A stretch of 35,435 bases of DNA from Verrucomicrobiota bacterium (GTDB taxonomy: Bacteria; Verrucomicrobiota; Verrucomicrobiia; Chthoniobacterales; Chthoniobacteraceae): NCBI GenBank assembly GCA_009885995.1, contig VFJQ01000010.1, forward strand, positions 1 through 35,435. The letters are read 5' to 3'. The notes beneath the pieces were generated by a model. That model was not told the origin of the DNA. It saw only the letters and a list, made by a program, of their open reading frames with translations, and ran no database searches. Shown one piece after another: positions 16,059 through 23,696 of this stretch (its first letter is position 1; every line of letters starts with the position of its first letter). Both the position numbers and the translations under genes were made by a program.

Positions 16059-17950
16059 GCACTCGTTCCGCGCTTTCACGCCGCATCGCGTTGCTCGCAC
16101 TCGCCGTCTCGATCGGCGTGGCGGTCGCGCAACTTCCACCCGCGCCTCCGAGCAGACCGGCGGATGGCACATTCGTTCCGCGGCAGCGCCTGCCACAACC
16201 CGCGCAACCTCTGCCGCCGCAGCGCATCTTCCCACTCGATCAGCTCGGGCGTGTTCCATTGGTGAATCCCGGCACGCTCAGCGCCACCGCGTCGTTTGAG
16301 CCGCAGATCCTCCGGCTCATGCGCTTCGGCGAATTCCGCGTGAAGATTTTCGGCCTGTCATCGGGCATCGAACTCCCCGACCCGCTGCCGGCGCCCGAGG
16401 GCTTGATCCTCGACCTCACCGACAAGGCGCCAGGGACGACGATCATCAACGGCCAGCGCGTGATGAGCATGACCTTCCGCTACACCGTCACCGCGGCGCG
16501 ACCGGGCACGTTTCTCGTGCCGTCGTTCACGGCCACGGTCGCAGGGCAGGCGGTCACGGTGCCGGCTTCGCAAGTCGTGGTGCAGGAACCCGGGCCGGAC
16601 GATCTGCCTTACCAGCCGGTGAAAGCAGTGCTCGACCTCGCGCCGGGCGAATACTTCGTCGGTCAGATGCTCCCCGCGCGGCTGCTCGTCTTCGACACGC
16701 CGGATGAAACCGTGCAGGCCGTCGCGAACGTGACCAAGCCGAGCGGCGATTTCCTTTTCCAAAGCCAGAGCGGATCGCGGCGTGAACGCATCGTGTGGCA
16801 AGGAAAGGAAACGAGCGCGCTCGTGACGCCGCTGCGGCTCACGCCGATCAAGCCAGGCGAGACCGACGTAAGCCTGCAAGCCATCATCTTCGTGAACAAA
16901 CTCAACGCGATCGGACGCTCGAGCGGCAACACCGCCCAGGCGATGCTCGACACAATGCCGGTGCGCGTCCGCGTGCGCGCGCTGCCTGAGGAGGGGCGCA
17001 AGCCGGGCTTCACGGGCGCGATCGGGAAGTTTGAACTCGGTCAACCCGTGCTCTCCGCGGGGGAAGCGATCGTCGGCGATCCGATCAATCTCACTGTGAC
17101 GATCATCGGTGAAGGCAACCTCGAGGCGATCGGCGCACCGGCGATCGAGCCGAACGACATGTGGCAGAGCTTCACGCCGACGATGAGCGTCGATCGCGAT
17201 GTCTTCAGCGGCCGCGGGGCGAAGACGATCACCTACACGCTCATCCCGCGCCGAGTCGACACGCGCGCCGTGCCGCCGATCCCGTTCAGCTATTTCGATC
17301 CCGAACGGAAGCAATACGTCGATCTCGCCATCCCGCCGCAGCCCATCATGGTGAAACCGGCTGGCGCCACTCCCGCACCAGCAGCCGCTGCGACACCCGC
17401 GCCGCAAGCGACGCCCGAACCGCCTGCGCCGAAGGCCGCGGAACCAATCCTGACCGGCCTCGCGGAGAAGCCCGGCACGTGGCGCCGCTCGCCGTCGCCG
17501 ATTTCGTGGAGCGGTTGGTTTTGGGCCGGGCAAGCAGCGCCAGCGCTCGCGCTGCTCAGTCTGTGGCTGTGGCGGCGGCGCACCGATTATCTCGCGGCGC
17601 ATCCGGAGATCGTGCGCCGACGCACCGCGCGCATCGCAGCGAAGCGTCACCTCCAGGCTGCCCGCATCGCAGCGGGCCGCGACGACACGGACGGTTTCAT
17701 CAACGCGAGCATCGACGCCATCCGCGCCGCGACCGCGCCGCTCGACACGACGGAAGCGCAAAGCATCGTGATGGAAGATGTGCTCGCGAAGCTGCCGCGG
17801 GAAAACCACGCGGACAAAGCGGTGCGCGAGCTGTTCCACTGCGGCCACGCGAAGGATTTCTCTGGCCACCACACGACGCTCAGTGGAGCGACGGAACTGC
17901 TGCCCCACGTGGAGAAGACGGTGGCGCTGATCGAGAGGAGGCAGCCGTGA
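16055..17950 (+). CDS. batD: BatD-like oxygen-tolerance protein
   Basis: The product has 631 residues from the GTG at 16055 (GTGA overlap). A signal peptide (about 1-25) leads into a long periplasmic region of repeated beta-sandwich domains, the usual BatD layout; VLDLAPGEYFVGQMLPARLL and FELGQPVLSAGEAIVGDPIN are typical entries to such domains. A Pro/Ala-rich linker lies near 440-470, a single transmembrane helix near 490-508 (FWAGQAAPALALLSLWLW), and a cytoplasmic helical tail closes the protein. BatD is the largest Bat protein and is usually the periplasmic platform of the complex. No defect is visible. Confidence 0.87.
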   Translation: MSTRSALSRRIALLALAVSIGVAVAQLPPAPPSRPADGTFVPRQRLPQPAQPLPPQRIFPLDQLGRVPLVNPGTLSATASFEPQILRLMRFGEFRVKIFGLSSGIELPDPLPAPEGLILDLTDKAPGTTIINGQRVMSMTFRYTVTAARPGTFLVPSFTATVAGQAVTVPASQVVVQEPGPDDLPYQPVKAVLDLAPGEYFVGQMLPARLLVFDTPDETVQAVANVTKPSGDFLFQSQSGSRRERIVWQGKETSALVTPLRLTPIKPGETDVSLQAIIFVNKLNAIGRSSGNTAQAMLDTMPVRVRVRALPEEGRKPGFTGAIGKFELGQPVLSAGEAIVGDPINLTVTIIGEGNLEAIGAPAIEPNDMWQSFTPTMSVDRDVFSGRGAKTITYTLIPRRVDTRAVPPIPFSYFDPERKQYVDLAIPPQPIMVKPAGATPAPAAAATPAPQATPEPPAPKAAEPILTGLAEKPGTWRRSPSPISWSGWFWAGQAAPALALLSLWLWRRRTDYLAAHPEIVRRRTARIAAKRHLQAARIAAGRDDTDGFINASIDAIRAATAPLDTTEAQSIVMEDVLAKLPRENHADKAVRELFHCGHAKDFSGHHTTLSGATELLPHVEKTVALIERRQP

Positions 17951-18654
17951 AGTGGGTCGGCTTGCTCGTCGCTGCCGTTGTCATTTGCTGCACGGCGCGC
18001 GCCGATGACTTCGTCTCAATTGGTCGCGATCTTTACGCGAAGGGTGACTACGAGTTTGCCGCAAGTTTGTTTCGCTCTCGGATTAGCGCGGGGACGCTCC
18101 ACAACCTCGGCAACGCCGAGTTCAAGCTCGGCAAGGTCGGGCCGGCGATCCTAGCGTGGGAGCGGGCGCACGCGCTCGATCCGTCGTTTCGCAATACGAC
18201 GGCGAACCTCCGCTTCGCGCGCGGCCAAGCCGGGCTGGAGGAGCCGCAATATGCGTGGCACGAGAAGTATTCCGTGCTGCTGCCGCCGGATGCGTGGCTG
18301 TGGACGGCGACGGCGGCGTTCTGGCTCGCGGTCGCACTGCTCGCGCTGCCGGCTTTGCTCGCTCGCAAGCGCACGGCTTGGGCGCAGGGCGGCGCGGTGG
18401 TGGCGATCGGTGTTTTCCTCCTCACGCTGCCGGCGCTGACGGGGATCGCGACTCGCGGAAAGCTCGGCGTCGTGCTCGCGGCGGACACGCTGCTGCGGCT
18501 CACGCCGACGAAGGAAGGCGAGATGCTCGGCAAGCTCGCGGAAGGCGAACTCGCCCGCGCGGAGAAGTCGCGCGGCGAATACGTGTATGTGCGCGGCGCG
18601 AGCGATCGCGCGGGCTGGGTGCGGCGCGAGGAGTTTGCGAAGATCTGGCCGTAG
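17947..18654 (+). CDS. BatE-like TPR and SH3-like membrane protein
   Basis: The product has 235 residues; the GTG at 17947 overlaps the batD stop as GTGA. A signal peptide (1-19) is followed by a TPR unit (about 22-90, with LHNLGNAEFKLGKVGPAILA). Two membrane helices lie near 115-138 and 146-168, and a C-terminal SH3-like domain (about 178-232) ends with the typical GWVRREEFAKIWP. This order of TPR, two helices and SH3 matches BatE proteins. It is the last gene of the operon. A cluster of hairpins at 18695-18813 follows and probably marks its 3' end. Confidence 0.85.
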   Translation: MKWVGLLVAAVVICCTARADDFVSIGRDLYAKGDYEFAASLFRSRISAGTLHNLGNAEFKLGKVGPAILAWERAHALDPSFRNTTANLRFARGQAGLEEPQYAWHEKYSVLLPPDAWLWTATAAFWLAVALLALPALLARKRTAWAQGGAVVAIGVFLLTLPALTGIATRGKLGVVLAADTLLRLTPTKEGEMLGKLAEGELARAEKSRGEYVYVRGASDRAGWVRREEFAKIWP

Positions 18655-18694
18655 AGAAAACTGTCGCACCAAAATCTGGCGTCCGGTGAATAGC

Positions 18695-18813
18695 GCCGAA
18701 GGCTTTGGAGTGCTGTGAGAATCACAGCTTTCGCCACACGGTGCGCACCGCAAAGCGGCGATTCTCGCCGCAGTCCAAAGCCTTCGGCTGTAGTGGCGGA
18801 CGTCAGTCCGCCA
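18695..18813. repeat. Multi-hairpin element: 15-bp inverted repeat enclosing three palindromes, plus an adjacent 8-bp stem
   Basis: A perfect 15-bp inverted repeat (18695-18709 and 18774-18788) encloses three short palindromes: GCTGTGA-GAA-TCACAGC (18712-18728), the 12-bp palindrome CGGTGCGCACCG (18739-18750) and CGGCGA-TTC-TCGCCG (18756-18770). A further stem, TGGCGGAC-GTCA-GTCCGCCA (18794-18813), follows at once. The whole could fold into a cloverleaf-like structure. It lies between two convergent genes and supplies the last codons and the stop of the minus-strand gene. It could be a two-way terminator, a small mobile (MITE/REP-like) repeat or a structured RNA. Confidence 0.75.
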
Positions 18814-19606
18814 TCACGGGCGCGCCGCCAACTTGCAGGCGTGGGGTGATTTCGCGCTGGGTGGCGCAGACGACTTCGACTTTAGCCGCGCCGCGCTCGG
18901 CGAGGCACGTGCGGACGGTGCCGATGGCGAGGTCGGGCGAATTGCAGTCGCGGCTGAGGTGGCCGAGGACGGCGCGGCGCAGCTTTCCGTCGATGAGATC
19001 TGCGAGGACGCTCCCGGCGGCGGCGTTCGAGAGGTGGCCGTGGCGGGACATGATGCGCTGCTTCACGCTCCACGGGCGCTTGGTGTCGGCTTGCAGCAGC
19101 TTCTCGTCGTGGTTCGTCTCGATGACGACGGTGTGTGCGGCGCGCATGCGCTCGTGGACGAGTTTCGTGGCGAAGCCGAGGTCAGTGAGGAAGCCGAGCG
19201 CAGCGCGACCGTGGTGGAGGACGAACCCAACCGGCTCGACGGCATCGTGCGGGACGGGGACGGTTTCGATGTCGATGTCGCCGATCGTGAAGTCGGCGCC
19301 GGTGACGAAGAGGCGCCAGTCTTTCGCGTTTTTCTGGTCGATCCGGAGCGACTCGGCGGTGAGGCGGTTGCAGTAGAGCGGGGTGTTGAACTTCTTGCAC
19401 CACACATCGAGCCCTCCGGCGTGGTCGCCGTGCTCGTGGGTGAGGAGGATGCCGTCGATCTCGATGGGGTTGATGCCGCAGGCGGCGAGGCGCTCGGCGA
19501 TCTGTTTCGCGCTCAGGCCGCCGTCGATGAGGAGACGGGTCTTCGGCGTCTCGACGAGCGCGCAATTTCCTGCGCTGCCGCTGCCGAGAATGGTGAGGTG
19601 AAACAT
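18803..19606 (-). CDS. MBL-fold metallo-hydrolase, YycJ/WalJ-like
   Basis: The product has 267 residues from the ATG at 19606, which gives the conserved opening FHLTILGSGSAGNCALVET; a longer N-terminus to 19642 would add only basic residues and overlap the upstream gene. The metal site HEHGDH (57-62) follows LLTHEH, and further ligands are expected in VVIETNHDE and LGHLSRDCN, both present. This subgroup (YycJ/WalJ) includes putative DNA exonucleases linked to mutation avoidance and cell-wall signalling. It is likely co-transcribed with the two unknown genes upstream (32-nt gap). Its last codons lie in the hairpin cluster at 18794-18813. Confidence 0.9.
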   Translation of the reverse strand: MFHLTILGSGSAGNCALVETPKTRLLIDGGLSAKQIAERLAACGINPIEIDGILLTHEHGDHAGGLDVWCKKFNTPLYCNRLTAESLRIDQKNAKDWRLFVTGADFTIGDIDIETVPVPHDAVEPVGFVLHHGRAALGFLTDLGFATKLVHERMRAAHTVVIETNHDEKLLQADTKRPWSVKQRIMSRHGHLSNAAAGSVLADLIDGKLRRAVLGHLSRDCNSPDLAIGTVRTCLAERGAAKVEVVCATQREITPRLQVGGAPVMAD

Positions 19607-19618
19607 GCGCGCTCTTAT

Positions 19619-19634
19619 CCGCCGCGCGCGGCGG
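19619..19634 (-). promoter_or_regulatory. 16-bp GC palindrome in the spacer before the metallo-hydrolase gene
   Basis: The sequence is a perfect palindrome (CCGCCGCG-CGCGGCGG) in the 32-nt gap between the stop codon at 19639 and the start at 19606. As RNA it could form a hairpin that tunes expression of the last gene of the group. Alternating CG runs arise easily in GC-rich DNA, so confidence is low. Confidence 0.3.
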
Positions 19635-19638
19635 GGCG

Positions 19639-20343
19639 TCAATCTGTGCTGCGACGGGCGTCCATCAGCGCGAAAATGCGCTGCTTTTTCTCGGCGTAAT
19701 CGAGCGAGTGGAAGATGCGGATTTCGTCGATGCGCCGGACGCTGTTGAGCGCGTCGAGGCAGGCGGTGTAATGCTTCGCGAGTTGGGTCGTCTCGGTGTA
19801 GCGGCCGCGCAGATTGGGGTCGGAGTAGGCGCGGGGATTTTGGCTGGCGAAAAGGTGGAAGCGCAGCCAGCGGCGGTCGGTGCGGGAGACTCGCTGGCTG
19901 CGGCGGAAGAAGCCGACGAAGAGCAGCAGCACGAGGTAGGTATCGACCTGCGCCTGGAGTTCGAGGTTGCGGGCGAAGTCCTCGCTCTCGATCTCGCGCA
20001 CTCCGCGCTGGAAGGCGAGTGCGGCATGGACGGCGTGGTTGATCTCTTCGACGAAGGCGATGAGGTGGCGGATGTTGGCATCGCTCACTCCGCGGCGCGG
20101 GTCGTGGCGCTCGAGTTGTTCGATGAGCCAGCGCGAGTAGTAGATGCCGATGTGGAGATCGTCGCCGACGCGGCGGAGGAAGGTGCGGGCTAGGTCGCTG
20201 AGTTCGCGCGCTTGCGCCCCGGCAAGGCGCGAGAGTTGGCCGCAGCGGTGGCGGTCGATGAGGCAGTCTTCGAGGTTGATGCCGGCGGCAGCGTAGGTGC
20301 GCTCGAACAAGCGCTGGATGTCGCTGAAGAGCGTGGCGTTCAC
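19639..20343 (-). CDS. Hypothetical helical protein, second gene of a coupled pair
   Basis: The product has 234 residues. The start is a GTG at 20343 whose GTGA overlaps the stop of the upstream gene, so the two are translated together. The sequence looks wholly helical and soluble, without signal peptide or clear membrane span; one hydrophobic stretch, TYLVLLLFVGFF, may be a buried helix. Features include IYYSRWLIEQLERHDPRRG, an EINHAVHAALAFQRGVREIE helix and a charged C-terminus (RIFHSLDYAEKKQRIFALMD). I do not recognise a family. The neighbours (methyltransferase and YycJ-like hydrolase) do not settle the function. Confidence 0.8.
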   Translation of the reverse strand: MNATLFSDIQRLFERTYAAAGINLEDCLIDRHRCGQLSRLAGAQARELSDLARTFLRRVGDDLHIGIYYSRWLIEQLERHDPRRGVSDANIRHLIAFVEEINHAVHAALAFQRGVREIESEDFARNLELQAQVDTYLVLLLFVGFFRRSQRVSRTDRRWLRFHLFASQNPRAYSDPNLRGRYTETTQLAKHYTACLDALNSVRRIDEIRIFHSLDYAEKKQRIFALMDARRSTD

Positions 20344-21035
20344 GGGGCGATGATGTCGGGCGTGGTGTCGCCGTCGAGGTGGAGGAGCGAGTCGGAGAGG
20401 CGGTTCAGCGCGCGGCGAACGTCGCGGAAGCTGTCGGATAGTTTTCCGTAGACGTCGCTCAACGAGGCCGTGCGGGCGACTTGATGGGCGGCAGCGGCGC
20501 GGTAACTCGAACGGCCCATGTCTTCGTAAAAAGAGAGGTCGGGCGCGCCACGCTGTGCGCGATTTTCGACCGACTCGCGGAAGATGCCGCTGATGAAGAG
20601 CGAGTAGTTGCCGATGTGCGCGCGGATGAGGAAGGTCTGCGTCGGCGACGCACGACGCAGTGCGACGAGCAAATCGCTCACGTATTGAATCGGCTCGGTC
20701 GAACCGTCGGCGGGCGAGCGCATCCCAGAGCGATCGGAGAAGCTTTCGAGCACCGAAGCCACGTAATCGCTGAGCGGCCGGCTCTCGATGCCTGTCTCTT
20801 TCAGCACATGCCTGGTCAGGATGTAGAAGTAGAGCTGTGGCGAAATGCGCAGCGTCGCATCGTGCTCGAGCACGCTCGCGAGCAGGCGTGGGTGATCGAG
20901 GATTTGATCGCGCGTGTCCGCATCCGTGAGTAGCTCGACTAGAGAGACGGAGTCTTTTTCGTCCCGCGCGAGAGTGGCGACGACGAAGTCAAAATCCGCA
21001 GCGGTGAACCGGTCCCGACAATTCGCAGTAATCAT
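20340..21035 (-). CDS. Hypothetical helical protein, first gene of a coupled pair
   Basis: The product has 231 residues from the ATG at 21035. It is predicted soluble and mainly helical. Segments such as LVELLTDADTRDQILDHPRL and ISPQLYFYILTRHVLKETGI suggest a folded domain. The C-terminal third (YGKLSDSFRDVRRALNRLSD) is amphipathic and could be the contact surface for its coupled partner. No catalytic motif, metal cluster, signal peptide or nucleotide-binding loop is visible. It overlaps the downstream gene by GTGA and follows the methyltransferase gene by 47 nt. I do not recognise a family. Confidence 0.8.
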   Translation of the reverse strand: MITANCRDRFTAADFDFVVATLARDEKDSVSLVELLTDADTRDQILDHPRLLASVLEHDATLRISPQLYFYILTRHVLKETGIESRPLSDYVASVLESFSDRSGMRSPADGSTEPIQYVSDLLVALRRASPTQTFLIRAHIGNYSLFISGIFRESVENRAQRGAPDLSFYEDMGRSSYRAAAAHQVARTASLSDVYGKLSDSFRDVRRALNRLSDSLLHLDGDTTPDIIAP

Positions 21036-21082
21036 CGGGAGCTAACGTAGAGCAGCGGACGTGCCCGCTGGCAAGCCGCAGC

Positions 21083-21679
21083 TCAGTGCTTGCCGTTGCG
21101 CGCGTGGCCGTTGGCGGTCTTGAAGAACTTGGTGACGAAGTTCGGCGGGATATTCGCCAGACAGTATTCGCTTTCCGCCCGCGGGAAGTGCGCACAGTGA
21201 CCGCGGTCGCGCAGTTCATTCGTGATCTGGTAGATGATGAAGGCCGCGTCGTCGTGCGGGGCGAGCGAGTCGAAGACGGTGCGAAGCAGGCCGCGCTTTT
21301 TCTCCGGCTCCAGCAGGCTGAAGGGGATGCCGGATACGATGTAGTCGCAGTGCTTGAGGCCGCGTTCGGCGAGGGCTTGGGGAAGCGCAGCAGCGTCGGT
21401 GTTGAGCACGGTGACACGCGACTCGGCGTGAAAATCGCGCTGGAGGTGGGAGGCGAGTTCGCGATCGAGTTCGAAGAGAAGCAAATGCGAGTCGGGATGC
21501 ATCAGGCGGACCATCTCGCGGGTATGGCAGCCTTCGCCCGGTCCGAACTCGGCGATGACCCGCGGCTGGGCGAAGTCCATCTTCCCGATTACCTTGCGAA
21601 CCAAGGCCTTGGAACTGGGAATAATCGACGCGACCTGGCGGGGACGGCTGAGAAAACGCTTCAGGAAAAGGACGCTCAT
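21083..21679 (-). CDS. SAM-dependent methyltransferase, PmtA-like phospholipid N-methyltransferase or rRNA-dimethylase fold
   Basis: The product has 198 residues. The opening FLKRFLSRPRQVASIIPSSK is typical of the short PmtA-like group, which shares its fold with KsgA. Motif I is EFGPGEGCHTREM (44-56), the acidic end of strand 2 is LLFELDRE, and the motif IV region is YIVSGIPFSLL (113-123). Proteins of this group methylate phosphatidylethanolamine or related lipids; a small-molecule or RNA substrate cannot be excluded. It is the first gene of the minus-strand set 21679-18803 and diverges from the HTH-receiver gene across 165 nt. Confidence 0.82.
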   Translation of the reverse strand: MSVLFLKRFLSRPRQVASIIPSSKALVRKVIGKMDFAQPRVIAEFGPGEGCHTREMVRLMHPDSHLLLFELDRELASHLQRDFHAESRVTVLNTDAAALPQALAERGLKHCDYIVSGIPFSLLEPEKKRGLLRTVFDSLAPHDDAAFIIYQITNELRDRGHCAHFPRAESEYCLANIPPNFVTKFFKTANGHARNGKH

Positions 21680-21788
21680 CGGATGGCTGGTCGGCGAAAG
21701 GCGGCGACTCTAGGAGCGAGTCGGGGAATGTCCAGCGAGCAGATGGCTACGGGCGATTGGTGTGGCCGGCGCATGGTCGGACGGGACT

Positions 21789-21820
21789 TTGTTGTTGCCA
21801 CAGAGGCATAAGCTAATTAT
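21789..21820 (+). promoter_or_regulatory. Candidate sigma-70-type promoter for the HTH-receiver gene
   Basis: An AT-richer patch in the 165-nt divergent spacer has TTGTTG (21792-21797) and TAATTA (21814-21819) separated by 16 nt, about 25 nt before the ATG at 21845. Both boxes are fair matches to -35 and -10 consensus. This is a visual match only. Confidence 0.4.
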
Positions 21821-21844
21821 GGAATTTCACACCGAGCGCGTCCT

Positions 21845-22408
21845 ATGACTACTTCGCCAAACCTGATCACCGTCAAGGAAACCGCGGAGTATCTCCGCAT
21901 CCCGCTGCCGACCGTTTACTACCTCGTGCAGCGCGGGCAAATTCCAGCCGTGCAAATCGGCGGTCGTTGGCGCGTGAAGAAGGACCTGCTCGACCGCGAC
22001 ATATTGCACACCGAGTCGGGCGGCCAACCGACGGTGCTCGTGGTCGATGACGACGAGGCACTGCAGGAAACCTTCAAGCTCTTCCTCAAGAAAGCCGGTT
22101 TCAGTCGCAATATCGTCGGCACGGGCAAGGAAGCCCTCGCCGCTCTCGAAAAGCAGAAGTTCGACCTCTGCTTCCTCGATCTTCAGCTTCCCGACATCAC
22201 CGGCGACATGATCTACGCGGTCGCGAAAGAGAAGTATCCTGACCTCCCGATCGTCATCATCACCGGCTACCCGGATAGTGAGATGATGAACAACATCCTC
22301 AAGCACGGTCCCGTCACGGTGCTCAAGAAGCCGCTCCGTGTGGAAGATCTACAGTGGACGTTGAGGCACCTCGGGCACAAGGCCGAGGCGGAGAAGGCTG
22401 CGGCCTGA
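21845..22408 (+). CDS. Excisionase-type HTH domain fused to a C-terminal receiver domain
   Basis: The product has 187 residues. Residues 7-52 are an excisionase/MerR-like winged helix (ITVKETAEYLRIPLPTVYYL, then IGGRWRVKKDLLD), as in HTH_17 proteins. Residues 62-180 are a CheY-like receiver: acidic pocket VVDDDE (Asp68-70), phospho-acceptor Asp112 in CFLDLQLPD, conserved Thr140 in IITGY and Lys161/Lys162 in VLKKPL. Normal response regulators have the receiver first and the DNA-binding domain last, so the order is reversed. No histidine kinase lies nearby, making it an orphan regulator. Its likely promoter is at 21789-21820. Target genes cannot be inferred. Confidence 0.9.
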   Translation: MTTSPNLITVKETAEYLRIPLPTVYYLVQRGQIPAVQIGGRWRVKKDLLDRDILHTESGGQPTVLVVDDDEALQETFKLFLKKAGFSRNIVGTGKEALAALEKQKFDLCFLDLQLPDITGDMIYAVAKEKYPDLPIVIITGYPDSEMMNNILKHGPVTVLKKPLRVEDLQWTLRHLGHKAEAEKAAA

Positions 22409-22414
22409 TTCTGC

Positions 22415-23689
22415 TCAGCGCGGGCTCGGCGCAGGAGTGGGCGAGGCGGGCAGAGACGGCGATGGGGCTGGCGTAGTCGGTGGTGGTGGCGGTGTCGTGA
22501 GATCTTTCCAGCCGAAGAGTTCGCCCGTAGTTCCGCCGAGTTCTTCGAGCAGCTTCGCACAGCGCTCGCGCCACTTTTCGAGATTGGGCGCAGCGAACGG
22601 CCGGTCCGCACTGCCGGGAAAAACAAGATACGTGATCTTCAACTCGCTCGTCGCGCTGTTGATCGAACTCGAACGGGCGTTGATCTCCTTGCAGATCCGC
22701 ATCGACGCCTCGCCCATTTTGTAGGTCGGTCCCACGTCGCCGACGATCGCGGGAAACAGCGTGTCCCCATGCACGACCACGCAGTAGTCGCCGGTCGTCG
22801 GCGAAAACGGCACCTTCTTCGCCACAACGCAAAACGGCAGCACGATGAACGGGTCCACCGCGCCGACGAGGAAGCTGTAGGTCTTGAGGCTGTGGATCTC
22901 CGCCTTGAGGTCTTCGACCTGCGACTTGAGCGCCTTCGTCTTCTCCGCGCTCAAGCCCGGGACGGCCAGATCGCGCTTCGCCTTTTCGAGCGCCTGCTCG
23001 CGGCCGGCGAGGAAGGCGTTCGCCGTGTCCGTCTTGCGCGCCCACTTGTAGCTCGTGAACGGCTGAAACGTGAGCGACGACCCATCGACCACCGGCACGC
23101 GCTCGGGATCGGAACCATCCTCGTCCACGTCCATATCCGCCTGCACGAGCAGCGCGCGGCGTTTCGTCTCGGGATGTTCGAGTTCCAGGATCGTTTCGGT
23201 GTCGTAAAAATTGGCGCGGCTGAGCACCACATCGAGCCGGTTCAACTTCGCCTGCGTGTCCGCGACCTTCAGCCGGTAGAGGTCGTCGAAAAACGGCGAT
23301 ACCTTCGCGCGATCGAGCAACTGCGGCAGCAGCGGCAGCAGCGTCGCGATCTTCGGATTCAGCGCGGCGATCTCCGCGAGATCCTTGTGCGGCTTGGGCA
23401 CCTTCACCTTCAGCGTCACTTCCGCGGTGTAGCTCGCCGGATCGTTGCGATCCTTCGCCGCCGTGGTGCCGTGCTCGGTTTCGAGCGTCACCTTGTATTG
23501 CATCCCATTGAAGACCTTGCCGAACTCGATGCGCTTCGCCGGCACGTAAGGCGGCGGCGGTGGCGTCGGCTTCGGCACCGGCGTCGGAGTCGGCGCGGGG
23601 GTGGGCGTGGCTTTCGGTTCCGGCTGCGGACGCGGGCAACCGGCGAGCGCGAGTGCGCCAGCGATGGCGAGAAAACGGACGCGCCTCAC
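22415..23689 (-). CDS. Lipoprotein with GH75 (chitosanase)-like domain and Pro/Thr-rich flanks
   Basis: The product has 424 residues. It opens with a lipoprotein signal (lipobox LAGC, Cys18) and then a Pro-rich linker built of TPTP/PTPAP units (about 20-50). The middle (about 50-270) holds a beta-rich part and a coiled coil (QALEKAKRDL...KSQVEDLKAEIHSL). The segment near 275-345 (VDPFIVLPFCVV, GDYCVVVHGDT, IVGDVGPTYKMGEASM) resembles the core of GH75 chitosanases, where an Asp and a Glu act as catalytic residues. The spacing between them here is shorter than I recall for fungal enzymes. The C-terminus is a second Pro-rich tail. Attachment to the outer membrane and action on an amino-sugar polymer are inferred. 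Confidence 0.6.
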   Translation of the reverse strand: MRRVRFLAIAGALALAGCPRPQPEPKATPTPAPTPTPVPKPTPPPPPYVPAKRIEFGKVFNGMQYKVTLETEHGTTAAKDRNDPASYTAEVTLKVKVPKPHKDLAEIAALNPKIATLLPLLPQLLDRAKVSPFFDDLYRLKVADTQAKLNRLDVVLSRANFYDTETILELEHPETKRRALLVQADMDVDEDGSDPERVPVVDGSSLTFQPFTSYKWARKTDTANAFLAGREQALEKAKRDLAVPGLSAEKTKALKSQVEDLKAEIHSLKTYSFLVGAVDPFIVLPFCVVAKKVPFSPTTGDYCVVVHGDTLFPAIVGDVGPTYKMGEASMRICKEINARSSSINSATSELKITYLVFPGSADRPFAAPNLEKWRERCAKLLEELGGTTGELFGWKDLTTPPPPPTTPAPSPSLPASPTPAPSPR

Positions 23690-23696
23690 GCCTGCG

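Noticed and set aside
16358..17908. Long minus-strand open frame opposite batD
   Set aside because: Antisense shadow with skewed Arg/Asp/Glu composition.
18695..18813. tRNA or CRISPR origin of the cloverleaf-like element
   Set aside because: There is no anticodon arm, T-loop or CCA-type end, and no spaced direct repeats; only inverted repeats are present.
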